The position numbers and the translations under genes were made by a program. A stretch of DNA of 64,000 bases, taken from the NCBI GenBank assembly GCA_039090855.1, contig CM077012.1, forward strand, positions 140,278,541-140,342,540. Reading direction: 5' to 3'. Below are positions 10,154-21,026 of the stretch, in pieces (within the stretch, counting starts at the first letter, position 1; every line of letters starts with the position of its first letter). Under the pieces are notes generated by a model. It worked only from the letters and a program-made list of their open reading frames with translations, was not told the DNA's origin and ran no database searches. The DNA comes from Macrothele yani. Lineage: Eukaryota; Arthropoda; Arachnida; Araneae; Macrothelidae.

Positions 10154-10352
10154 TAAGCGATGGCCTCTGATCATTTGTCCGCACGGGGTCCGGGTTCGAA
10201 TCCCGGTGAGGCATGGATGTTGTGTTTGTCCTACGGCACTGGCTCTCTCCCTTCCCTGGAACCAGTGACTCTAAATTAGGGACGGGCGACTGCTTATAGC
10301 CCATTGAGTTGCTCACGGTGGTCGTTAAACCTCCAATCAAAAAAAAAAAAAA
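10154..10352 (+). mobile_element. tRNA-derived SINE, head partly missing
   Basis: Starts at TAAGCGATGGCCTCTGATCA and keeps the B box GGGTTCGAATCCCGG, the ACGGCACTGGCTCTCTCCC body and the A tail. The A box is lost. Confidence 0.92.
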
Positions 10353-10678
10353 GAATTACACCCCCTTCGATTCAAAAATTACGCCCTTCGAGTTCCACTC
10401 AAATAATATGAGGTTTTTACTTTCTCACACCGCCATTATAGGAAAGTACTATGATCGTTCAAAAATCGTATTTCAGGTTTTTGACATAATTTTATTAAAA
10501 CTGTAAAAACTAGGTAAATACCCGAGAGCCACAGGTGGCAAAATACCTAGTAAAGCGTAAACGTTATGTGAACGCAGACAACACAACACTCTACAAAAAT
10601 GCAGAACGAATGGTTATCGGATAGTGAACGGGTAGCAATAGGAAGAAGCTTTAGGGTTAGGGCTTCGAAAAATTATGT

Positions 10679-10900
10679 GCCGCCCCGGTAGCGCAGTGGT
10701 CTAAGCGCTGGTTTATGATCATTCGTCCGTGAAGGGTCAGGGTTCAAATCGGGCCCGGTGAGGCAGGGATGTTGTGTTTGTCCTACGGCTCTGGCTCTCT
10801 CCCTTCCCTGGAACCAGTGACCCTAAATTAGGGACGGGCGATTGCTTATAGCCCATTGAGTTGCTCACGGTGGTCGTTAAACCTTCAATAAATAAAAAAA
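10679..10900 (+). mobile_element. tRNA-derived SINE, complete
   Basis: Head GCCGCCCCGGTAGCGCAGTG with the A-box region, a diverged B-box region (GGGTTCAAATCGGG), the body and an AATAAATAAAAAAA tail. The small insertion in the B-box region probably weakens pol III use. Confidence 0.92.
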
Positions 10901-13080
10901 TGTTCAAGGTTAAATGCTTAGAGAACTTTCTGTGACAGCACAAATAATTAATTAGCTCTTTCATCCCAACGACATGTTCGGAAAGGTAATGAAGGTTAGG
11001 CATATCAGCATATTGTTATAAGAAATACACAGTTGACGTGGACCAGGAACATCAAATAAAAGTCTTCCCTCTTTCCACGTTTATAAGTGAGTCACGGAAA
11101 AATTCTCATCGGTCGCCACCAGAATCGAACATAGGTCTTCCAGTTACGCGCCGTATATGAGTAAGCATTAACTTCATTTGAGCTTTATTTTTACCTGAAA
11201 AGCTATTCCCTTTGAAAGGAAAACATTTCCTTTTATCTATATGTTGGGGCTGGCTCTGAAATGACATATTAAAGCTTTTTGCACTTACGTAGAAAAACTG
11301 TAGCTACAGAGACAAATCATGCCGTTATAAATCAAGCTAAAGGCAGACATAGTAAAGCTTTTTGTACTTACATGGGAAAACTGCAGCTAGAGAGACCAAG
11401 CATGCTGTTATAAATCAAGTTAAAGGCAGTTATATGTAAGTCATTTCACTCTAAGCCCAGGGTCATTGGTAGGTCCTACCCTTCCTTTTGTAACCTTGGA
11501 GAAACCAGTAACCCATCAGAATGGCCCATCATCCCTGTCACCTTATACACAGACTGATGAAAAGCAATTCCCTGGCAGAGATATTCCAAAATCCATGTTC
11601 CATCCAAATTTATCTTAAAAGAAACAATGACTTGTTCTAGTTCCCATTTGTCAAAATAATGGATAGACTTGTGTATCCTGCTTGTCTACTCAAGCAGGAT
11701 ATACCAATACTGTTTTGGCAGTAGGCAAACAAATAAATATAAAATCATTTGCTAAGAAAAATTGCTATGTGCACATCTCAACTTTCAGAATAATTTTCAT
11801 GGTGATTTAGTTGGAAATTGGGTCTTCAAGATTTGTGATTTTGTCAAAACCAAAACTTTTCAAAGAGCAATTATCTCGTGCAACATCAAATTTTGAGGGT
11901 GGTTTGATATTGCATTCCAGAATGAATGGATTTTTAATTTCTTTATCATTAAATTGTTAAAATTTGAACACAATAAAATTTGTTTTATAGTGCATGTTTC
12001 AGCAATTCTCTTTCATCAAGAAATTAAGATTTTCTTAAGGAAAGAATTTACGAGATGTTCCCTTCTAGGTCTGTATGTTTTTGCAATGTACCCCAAAACT
12101 AAAATTCTTGGCCTTGTTTGTTTGTCCTAATCTGCCTCTGCTCATCCTATAGGACAAAGTTTCAGTTAAATGGGAAAAACAACATTTTTGAATGCAAGAC
12201 ATTTGAGATTCACAGCTGCAAACATATGAATAAAAACTCAGTTTTTTAGTAGGATTTATCAAGCTTTTTAAGCCAAATTTTCAAGCACTTAAGTTTTTAA
12301 CAGAGCACATTGTAAGACAAATGCTGAAATCTACTAGTAACAAACCAAAATCATATAGCTATATTATATCAGGCAATTAATTATATGTTGAAATTAACTT
12401 CACTAATGTTATGAAAAATAAAATTCTGAATAACATGTGGAACACAAAAAGCTTTATTTAAATGTAAAACATCTTATTCACAAGAAAGATAAAAATTATT
12501 TAAGTGATTTTAAGTAATATCATCCAAGAAAATCAAATCATGGAAGGTTATCCATGGACAAATAATAAGGGCAGAAACATTCACTAAAATATAATTTTAC
12601 CATAAAAAAAATGTCCACACTTTTTGTCACTTAATCTCTTAGCAATTTAAACATTTCTTCACTCTCTAAAATAAAAATGATTGGGAAATTAGAGAGATCC
12701 CATCGAAAATACAATATCTATTAATTTACATGAATATCAGAGCAGGCAGAAATCTGCCATCCAAAAATTAAATAGGCAGATTAGTGACACTGGTATACAA
12801 AATCCAGTAAAAGTCTATTATGATAAAATTATGGACATACATTTTACCACTGGTAAATGCTGCAAATTACAATACATACTTAATATTTTGATAACACACA
12901 TTAAATACATATTTTGTCACGAGAAAGTGACAAATTTTAAAATGTAAGTCATGGCTGAATGTAGGTTGTTTCCTCTCTCATATATATAAGGTAAAAATTG
13001 TGATTATATAAAAAAATCTTTCATTCAATACAAAGAAAAAGTTCTCTTTGGTAACTCATAATAATGACACAAATTATCTA
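10901..13080. other. AT-rich non-coding stretch
   Basis: No gene is supported apart from the small duplication at 11271-11436. On the minus strand an AATAAA lies at about 12453-12458, so part of this DNA could be far-downstream 3' UTR of the minus-strand gene ending at 14750. That is inference only. Confidence 0.35.
11271..11436. repeat. 83-bp tandem duplication
   Basis: Two units (from about 11274 and 11357) both begin GCTTTTTG(C/T)ACTTAC and contain GTTATAAATCAAG(C/T)TAAAGGCAG. They differ by scattered substitutions. Confidence 0.8.
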
Positions 13081-14321
13081 GAAAAATAAGAATATGTTTG
13101 CAGTGATTATATTTTCTTGTACCAAGTACTTTCAGCCACGTGGGAATTACGAAAAAAAATCTGGAAATGATTTGCAAATCATACCATTTAGTAAAGGAAT
13201 TACTTTTTCTTTTTTAAATATTTGAAAAATCTTATTTTTTTTATATATTTTTTATTATCCAAGAAATTATCGTTATTTCTACCAATGTACATTATTAAAA
13301 TAGAATAATTAAATCATGTCTGTTAGAAACTGAGTGCTTTGACAGTTTAAGATAGCACAGGTACCCCAACTGAAAAAATAAGACATAACAGTGGTAGAAT
13401 AATACATAGTATATATTTCAGATCATACAAGCAGAACAATGTCTGACAATTTTTTGTCATGTAGCAACATTGCATTGGCTGTTATGACATTAAACATGTT
13501 ACACATGGTACTTATCTCATGTTAGAACCAAAGGAACAATGCAAAATGATTTTTGTAAAAAAACAAACACAAAGAATTTTATGTCCACATATAATACACT
13601 TGTGTACAGTGATGTCCAGAATAAATGGCTTCCATTATTATCTAGCTCATTTTTGTAGATTATTTATTACCTGTAGAACAATTAAATCATATGTTAGAAA
13701 AATAAGAATATTTAGAAAAATAAGAATACGTTTGCAGTGATTATATTTTCTTGTATCAAGTACCTTCAGCCACGTGGGAATTACTAAAAAAATCTGGAAA
13801 TGATTTGCTAATCATACCATTTAGTAAAGGAATTACTTTTTTTAATATTTAAAAAATCTTATTTTTTTAATATATTTTTTATTATCCAAGAAATTACCTT
13901 TATTTCTACCGATGTACATTATTAAAATAGAATGATTAAATCATGTCTGTTAGAAACTGCGTGCTTTGACAGTTTAAGATAGCACAGGTACCCCAACTGA
14001 AAAAATAAGACATAACAGTGGTAGAATAGTACATAGTATATATTTCAGATCATACAAGCAGAACAATGTCTGACAATTTTTTGTCATGTAGCAACATTGC
14101 ATTGGCTGTTATGACATTAAACATGTTACACATGGTACTTATCTCATGTTAGAACCAAAGGAACAATGCAAAGTGATTTTTTAAAAAAACAAAAACAAAG
14201 AATTTTATGTCCACATATAGTGCACTTGTGTACAGTGATGTCCAGAATAAATGACTTCCATTATTATCTAGGTCATTTTTGTAGATTATTACCTGTAGAA
14301 CAATTAAATCATATGTTAAAA
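13081..14321. repeat. 634-bp tandem segmental duplication
   Basis: Unit 1 (13081-13714) and unit 2 (13715-about 14321) both start GAAAAATAAGAATA(T/C)GTTTG and stay collinear to AGAACAATTAAATCATATGTTA. They differ by few substitutions and small indels, so the duplication is recent compared with the surrounding relics. It lies just downstream of the minus-strand terminal exon. Confidence 0.92.
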
Positions 14322-14700
14322 ATTTTCCAAGTAAAATATATAAAATGACAGTGCTGTCAAAATGGCCCATGAACATTTCACACGACAGATAAAATAGGTA
14401 AGTACGTGCATGAAAGCCAAAGGTGACATTTTGAGATAACATTTGTGTACTTAGTACACTGGTCATGGTAAGAAAAGACATCACTGCTACAATGTTCAAA
14501 AGAAATCTTAGTATCTACTCCCCCCCCCCTCCACACACACACACATCCTGAATTATTAAAAATACAGGTTTCTATGTTTCTCATAAAGTTCTAGTGCATC
14601 TTCAAATTAAAAAAAAAAAAAAAAACTGGTGAAAGCAATTTATACACCTTCTTACAAAAAATATAATATACACTGTAGGGGTTTGTAATTTACAAACATT

Positions 14701-14706
14701 TATTAT
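14701..14706 (-). promoter_or_regulatory. Candidate polyadenylation signal AATAAA
   Basis: On the minus strand an AATAAA lies about 45 nt beyond the stop codon of the exon at 14750-15141. It is the nearest canonical signal. A short 3' UTR would result if it is used. Confidence 0.4.
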
Positions 14707-14749
14707 TGCAACATGGTCCACAAAAAATAAAGTGGATTTGTATGTCTTA

Positions 14750-15141
14750 TCATTCTTTATCAGATACTTTTGCTATCAGAGTGCATAGTTTTTTATATGC
14801 ACTTAACTGGGATTTGTACAGATCTTGAATTACTGTCAATTTTTCTTCCATTGTCTTTTTAAATTTTATTAAGGAAGGGGTACCTGCTTTAGCTCTTTCT
14901 TCAGACAAGGAGCTAATTTTTCCTTTCGAAGAACTTTGAGATGAATCTGGACTCTTCTGGCCAGGCACAGGGTTCAACTTTAGGAAGAATGTGCATTCAC
15001 CACAAATATTGTAAGGTGTTTTTGTTGAAACACGACTACAACTATTTCTTGATGCCATGGGTCCTGTAGGAGCTTCAGGCTGGTTCCCATTTCTTTTCAT
15101 CTGTTCAGAAGAAGCTGAACTTGTTTCTGACACAGAAGGAC
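14750..15141 (-). CDS. Terminal coding exon of an unrecognised host gene
   Basis: The minus-strand frame is entered through a strong 3' splice site: a pyrimidine-rich tract ending TTTTTCTAG before GTCCTTCTG. It ends at a TGA at 14750 after about 130 codons. The product is Ser/Thr/Pro-rich and polar. It has a small Cys pair (ICGEC, roughly codon 45 of the exon) and a C-terminal predicted helix (KKTMEEKLTVIQDLY...KLCTLIAKV) that could form a coiled coil. Intron phase 1 at its start matches phase 1 at the end of the exon at 32117-32319. I do not recognise the family. Unlike the transposon frames nearby, it has no stops or frameshifts. Confidence 0.55.
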
Positions 15142-15292
15142 CTAGAAAAAGAAAACAACAAGAGTTATGGTTTGTTGCCTCATCAAAATAATGTGAAATA
15201 TGTACATACTTTTGCAAAATTTTATATTTTTACAAAATAGACATTCTCGGACACGTTAAATGATGGGGAGTAAAGACAATTGAGGGAAAATC

Positions 15293-15410
15293 GTGGGGAG
15301 ACTTTCATCCAGCAGTGTATTGATAATGGTTGACAATGAAATACATAGGTGATTGTGGAAGAAACTTAGGAGACCTTCATCCAGCAGTGGATTGATAATG
15401 GTTGATGATG
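15293..15410 (+). mobile_element. Two RTE 3'-tail fragments in tandem
   Basis: 15293-15340 and 15352-15410 each carry the last bases of the RTE element (GGAGAC(T/C)TTCATCCAGCAG and ATTGATAATGGTTGA). They are very short 5'-truncated insertions or remnants of longer ones, lying upstream of copy C. Confidence 0.8.
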
Positions 15411-15519
15411 CTATGCAGGCAAATAATAATAAAAAACAGCTGGTGTTTTAACCAAACTTGAAAAAACTTGCAAACCAGGAACAAGAAACAAGCAGAAAAA
15501 GAAAGTAGGAAAATTTCTG

Positions 15520-16344
15520 TCTCAACTGAGAGAACAAGTTGGATTCTGGAGTGGCGACAGCACTGCAAGTCATATGCATGTGCTGAGAGAACTAATTGAA
15601 AGAATAAGGGAATATGAACTCACATTATGTATGGCTTTTATTGATTATGAAAAGGCCTTTGATTACGTGAAATCATCAGCAGTTACAATGGCTTTGAAAT
15701 CCTGCAGTATTGAAGATGCATACATTATTATTAGTAGGAACATAACATCTATGAAAATGCAAAGGTTCGGTTATTTGAGGATACAGCACCAATAAAAATT
15801 GGAAAGGGAATGAGACAAGGAGACACCATATCTCCCAAACTCTTGAATGTCACATTGCAAAATGTCTTTCAGTCATTGAAAGGGGAAAACAAAGGGATAA
15901 AGATTAATGGAGATTATTTAACTCACCTTCGTTTTGCTGATGACGTAGTGTTTTTTACAACTGCTCCACAGAGCTGCAGAGTATGATCCAGGAACTTGCT
16001 GACTAGAGTAACGAAGTTGGGAATTGTCAAAAGACAAAAGTGATGTACAATGCTTTTACAAGAAATGAAGATTATTGGATTGATGGGGAAAAGCTGGAGG
16101 TAACTGACACCTACATTTACCTTGGACAGCAGATGTCAAGCAAAGGTCATATTGTTGTATAAAACTTGGTTGCAGAGCGTTTGGGATAAACTGTACAATT
16201 TTTAAAAACAATATGACATTATGTCTTAAAAGAAAACTATTTAATCAATGTATCCTTCCAGAGCTTACATGTGGAGCATAGACATGACCTTAAAAGACAT
16301 AAAAAGATTGCAGACCACTGAAAGGAGCATGGAGAGAAGCATGC
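15520..16344 (+). mobile_element. RTE-type LINE internal fragment (copy C)
   Basis: The fragment covers RT from EQAGFRSGYST through AFIDYEKAFD, GMRQGDTISP and RFADDVV to LPVLTYGAE. Many stops and frameshifts make it clearly older than copies E to G. The 3' end is cut off where a Tc1-like relic begins, so either a later insertion or a deletion removed it. Confidence 0.85.
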
Positions 16345-16920
16345 CACAGCAACTTGATGATGTTTTAAGTCTGGTGATTGGGTAGGCCAAGGAAGGTGTG
16401 AAAGTTCGTCTTAATGTTCCACAAACCATGATTAGACATTGCGAGCTGTGTGAATTGGGTGTTATCATCTTGATAGATGGCATCCACAGCAGGAAATAAT
16501 GCCTGAGCCATTGGATGGACTTTGTCAGCCAAAATGGTTTCATACACCCTGTCAGTCATCAGACCTTCCCAGGTGATCAGGGGACCTGCTGAAACCCAAG
16601 ATATACCGTCTTGCCCAGAGCACGACAGAACTGCCACCATGCTGCATTATTGGGAGCAGACAGTCTTAGTTGTATACTTCTGACGGCGTTCTCCACATGT
16701 AAAAACATCCTGCGGTGGAGAATAGTTTGAATGCGTATTCATCAGACCTCATTACATGCTTCCATGCACTGGCAGTCCATGCTGTGCATTGCTGGCACCA
16801 CTGCTGTCTCCATTATGCATTCACCCGGGTCACCAAAGGTTTTGCAGTAGCTCTGCTATGAATATCTTGCTTATGCGGTTCTCTGCACACTGTTTCCATT
16901 GTTACTGGGGTCTGGAGATG
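16345..16920 (-). pseudogene. Tc1-like transposase relic
   Basis: Minus-strand pieces follow the order of a Tc1 transposase: HTH and linker (METVCREPHKQDIHSRATAK), WKHVMRSDEYAFKLFSTAG (the WSDES-type first catalytic Asp region), YMWRTPSE, MQHGGSSVVLW, and 16365-16640 (VHPMAQALFPAVDAIYQDDN, with the QDDNAP-like second Asp). Stops and frameshifts occur throughout, and the final DDE block is degenerate. I saw no terminal inverted repeats. Confidence 0.82.
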
Positions 16921-17047
16921 CAGACTGAGCAGGCCTGACAAGAGGGAGGGGGAGGCGGTGCTGTAGCACCAAGGCCCAGAGCCCATTTCTAAAGTGCTTT
17001 TTTTTCTAATTATCATTTTATGGTGTCCGAATATTTTTCAAGCTATA

Positions 17048-17165
17048 CCGTCACCGGGTTGGGAAGTTACGCATAAAAAAGTATTTTCTACGTGACTCGT
17101 AAAATACACATAAAAATGCGTAATTTATGTCATAAATGTAAAAAATGTTATAAATTCAAAACTTG
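17048..17165 (+). repeat. MITE-like repeat with TTACGC and TTTTCTACG motifs
   Basis: CACCGGGTTGGGAAGTTACG followed by TTTTCTACGTGACTCGTAAAA and TGCGTAATTTATG resembles the reverse complement and internal part of 43021-43135. It may be a hAT-type non-autonomous element. Confidence 0.4.
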
Positions 17166-17649
17166 CTTTAAATACAATATATATAAAAAAAACCCGAAGT
17201 GTTACAATGTTACTTGAGTTCCCAGGCTAACTGCAACACATGCGTGGGTTACCTGCGGCAAATCAAACAAGCTCTCCATATTACGTTTTTCATTTATTCT
17301 TTCCTTTCCAATGACATGCAGACACCACACATTGGGTTCCCTGTGTTGCTTTGCTACTCACCAACACAGACCATTGCGTATGATATACAATGTTATTACT
17401 AGTCATCAAAGGCTGCAGACAATTTTCATCATGTGAATTTTGTCACTTTGTGTTTCCCCCCAGAAGCCGGCATATTTTGTCTTTTCATTTTATGCTCAAC
17501 TCATTATTTTCGCATTGCAGCAATTTTTATAAATGAATATAGTGTCTTTGTGCGTAATTCCGACTTCGTTTATTTTCCTTTATTCTGATGACCGTTGAAG
17601 TAGTCGTCCTGTTCACAGCGGCAACTTAAAAGAGAAAACACAAAATTTA

Positions 17650-17872
17650 ATGTTCACTTATGAGAACTCTTTGTGGATACATTCCCAGAGGCTGCATCTT
17701 TATTCCCAAAGGCTGCATCTTTACACTCAAAAAATAAAAAGTGAAAAATGTGATGATTATGAAGAAGTACTAATGTTCACTTATGAGAACTCTTTGTGGA
17801 TACATTCCCAGAGGCTGCATCTTTACACCCAAAAAATAAAAAGTGAAAAATGTGATGATTATGAAAAAGTAC
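17650..17872 (+). repeat. 123-bp tandem duplication (in-frame)
   Basis: Unit 1 starts at 17650 and unit 2 at 17773, exactly 41 codons apart. Unit 1 also contains a 24-bp internal repeat (AGGCTGCATCTTTA twice). An open frame reads through both units (MFTYENSLWIHSQRLHLY repeated), but no domain is recognised and it is probably non-coding. Confidence 0.75.
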
Positions 17873-18186
17873 TAAGAAAAATAAGAATGTCCGTCGGTAG
17901 ATGGCGTTCAAGCGTTTTCTGAGAAAACTCTTTTCTCGAAAGGGAGGATTCGAGGGTTTGTGTATGGAGGGGAGAATATGAAGAATTATACACCGCAAAA
18001 AAAAAAAAAAAAAAGATTGAATTGTCGGGAGGTAGGGGGTGGTTGGTTTGCCTTACAATTTTTGTATGTATCCCAGATTACGCAGGATTATTTTTTTTTC
18101 AATGATTTGTATGATTGAGGGCACTTGAATCAGAAGAATAATCGGATTACTGTAGACTGATCTGCCTCTGAATACGTTTTCGAATA

Positions 18187-19790
18187 TCGTGGAAACACAA
18201 TGTAGTGTTCATGAGCTGTTAAACAAGCCTTTTTCTTCAAGAATTTACGAAGAAAAACTGGAAATAATGAAAAAAGGCAGGTCATGTCTGTCTCTACCAG
18301 ATTTAGTTTCTGTACTGAAAGAAAAGAATGAGCAGTACACAAGACATTTCTCTTGTGCCCAGTATGAAAAAGTAACTTGGTTGATAGGATGTGAAAAATT
18401 AAATAAGATCTTTTGCTGGCCTTGTTTATTGTTTTCAAAGGATAAGAGAGCATGGAATTTTTATGGTTCTTCAGATTTAAGTCGTTTGTCCAGTTTTCGG
18501 CAAAAACATGAAAGGTGCCAAACTCATGTTCAGAGCTTTCTTCAAATGAAAATGTTTGGAAAACAAAGAGTAGAAAAAAATATACTTAAATCAGGAAAAA
18601 ATAAACATAAATCAGCATAATGAACAAGTGAAGAAAAACAGAGAAATGTTAAAGCGGCTAATCTATACAGTTTATTTGTCAAAACAGTAACTTCCTTTCA
18701 GAGGTAATGATGAATCCATAAACTCGTTTAACCGAGGTAATTATTTAGAACTTCTCAATTTGCTAAGAGATTATAGGATCCGCTTCTAGACATCCACTTA
18801 TAAACGTCAAAAACTTTTCATGGTACATCTCCAGCTATCCAAAATGACCTCATCAAATCTATCAGTTATGTCCTCGAAGATTCAATAAAAAACGAAATTG
18901 AGGAAGCTAAATTTGTAGATTTGATCAGAGGCTTGATGTTATGTGCAAATCTCAGCTTTCAACTGTTGTGAGGTATGTGAACAAAAACGGTGAAGAGTAT
19001 GAAAGGTTTATGGAATTCACTGACGTTGGTGCTGACAGAACTTCCACTGGTCTTTTTAAGCATGTTTCTGACACTGTAATTATCTTTTGATTTAAATTCC
19101 TTTAAAAGAATTTAAAATGTAATGAATTTAAAATCGAAAGAAAATTAGTAGGGCAAACTTATGACGGGGCTTCTGTTATGAGTGGCCATTTAAGTGGCTT
19201 ACAGAGTAAATTGGTTGATTTATATCCTCTGGCACTTTTTACACACTGCAATGCACACGTGCTCGACTTAGTTCTGCAACAAACTTTAGCAAACATTAGA
19301 GAATGTAGAATACTTTTCCAAACTTTAACTTCCCCATTGGTAAACACAGTGAAAGAAAATTATTTTTTTGAGAATATTATTGATAATTCTGAAAGTTGGG
19401 ATAGTGAAGCAATAATAAAATTAAGCAGTTTCTTATCAACATTAAACACTTTTTATGCACTTATTTTTCTTGAAATATTTTCAAAGCTGTTAAACTATAC
19501 AGATGTCTAGTACAGTATTCTGCAGACGAAAAATTTTGATATTTTGCACTGTAGTAAAAAAGTAAATGATGTACTAATAAAAGAACAACTATAGTATGAC
19601 GGAGAACTTGCATTTGGAACCATATGGAAATCATCGGTTGCTTTAAAAACTGAAGACCTTGAGCCAAGGTGCAAAAAGAGTCTCTTTGACGAAATGGAAA
19701 AAACCATGGGTGTAATGATAGCCACCGCAATCCCCTGGTGAATGGGGGGGGGGGGTGCTCACAGCTAAGGGGGCCTCTATCCTCAGAAGG
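18187..19790 (+). pseudogene. ZMYM1-like hAT transposase relic
   Basis: 18189-18620 encodes a TTF-type zinc-finger region (YEKVTWLIGCEKLNKIFCWP, CLLFSKDKRAWNFYGSSDL) typical of hAT proteins annotated as zinc finger MYM-type protein 1-like. Frameshifted pieces follow: FRGNDESINSFNRGNYLELL (about 18695-18770), VVRYVNKNGEEYERFMEFTD (about 18965-19025), and GQTYDGASVMSGHLSGLQSK (19155-19510), continuing into HCNAHVLDLVLQQ of the catalytic RNase H-like core. Several stops make it dead. The C-terminal dimerisation region fades out before a G run at about 19745. Confidence 0.85.
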
Positions 19791-19799
19791 ATTTTTCAA

Positions 19800-20914
19800 A
19801 ATTTTTGTGGGAACTTTATATGAAACTGGTTAAAGAAATAGCCAGGCATTTTTGATAGCAGTTTTGAATGAAGTATTAGTTTTGAAAACACAGCCATTTA
19901 AGTTTTGGTACTTTGTTTTTAGATGAAAATTCATTCAATCTGTGTGTATCAGTAAACATGATGAACACACAGATTGAATGTTTGTTCATCTGGCCAATAA
20001 TGCGATTAAAATACCCCCAAAAGAAATACTTGTCATTTCCCAAAAGTGTGTTTCTGATGACACCCATTGCATCAGAATGAATTTCCACCTCAGATTCATA
20101 GAAAATTAGAAATAGCCCCACCGAAGTGAAAAAGGTAAAAGAAGAGAAGTGGTATTAGAATTCCCCGTGAGAACATGAAGCGATATTAATTTTGTATTTT
20201 AGTCCATATATGCCAATTAATATGCAAAATGTAGTGGTTCCTTTCATAATATTCCTTTTAGTTTCCACTTGCCCCTCCCCCAATAAAATCCCACCTATAC
20301 CCATCTGATGCTTACCGCAGCCCTTAAGATTTGGAGAAGGATACGTCACTGAATCAGAATTGTATAAAAACATGTATCTGTGTTACACAACTATCAAAAC
20401 TTGCTGCAAACCTGTGAAGCATAAACCATGATAACAATGGAATACGATGATTTAAAGAAAAATTAATAAAACAAATAATTATTAGAACATTACAGATTCC
20501 AATGAGGACAAAATAAGTACATTATAATTGAATGTGCCACAATATGTGTGAAATGAACCTTTATGGCAAAATGTTAAAATAATGCACAATGAACCTCATA
20601 AAAACAAGAGACTTGTCAAAGAAAGTTTTTATGTCCAGAAAAATAGTTCCATCAATGAACTTTCAAAAATTACAAATAGCATTTTTCAACAATTTAATTC
20701 AAAAATAGTAGACTTACAAAAACCATTTGGAAAATATTTTAATTTAGTCACTGGCAACTATAAAAGAAAGCTAGCAACAAAATTTAAATTCTTCCTGTGT
20801 AAACAAAACTTTTGATACAGTTTCTATACATCAAAAAGCAAGTCTTGATAAAAAATCTAGAGGCAGAAATGTCTGCAAATAAAGAACTCAGAAGATGTGA
20901 AAAATAATTGAAAG
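19800..20914. other. Gap; one perfect small inverted repeat
   Basis: 19932-19946 and 19966-19980 are a perfect 15-bp inverted pair (CATTCAATCTGTGTG). The rest is AT-rich, with an open frame at 20582-20815 that has no known domain. Confidence 0.5.
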
Positions 20915-20922
20915 TACATACA

Positions 20923-20953
<31 letters not shown>
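20915..20953. repeat. (CATA)n microsatellite
   Basis: About ten ACAT/CATA units in a row, just outside the 3' end of the minus-strand LINE at 21027-23470. It may therefore be related to that element's tail. Confidence 0.9.
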
Positions 20954-21026
20954 CACTAAGCTGTTCTCAGATATTCAGAAGTTAGCTCCTCACAGAAAGA
21001 ACTCACTGTTGCTGAACCAGGAGTCT

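Noticed and set aside
12065..12262. Minus-strand 65-codon frame as a further exon of the host gene
   Set aside because: It lies beyond the stop codon of the terminal exon and lacks splice signals.
20582..20815. 77-codon open frame
   Set aside because: No splice signals, no domain, AT-rich composition typical of chance frames here.
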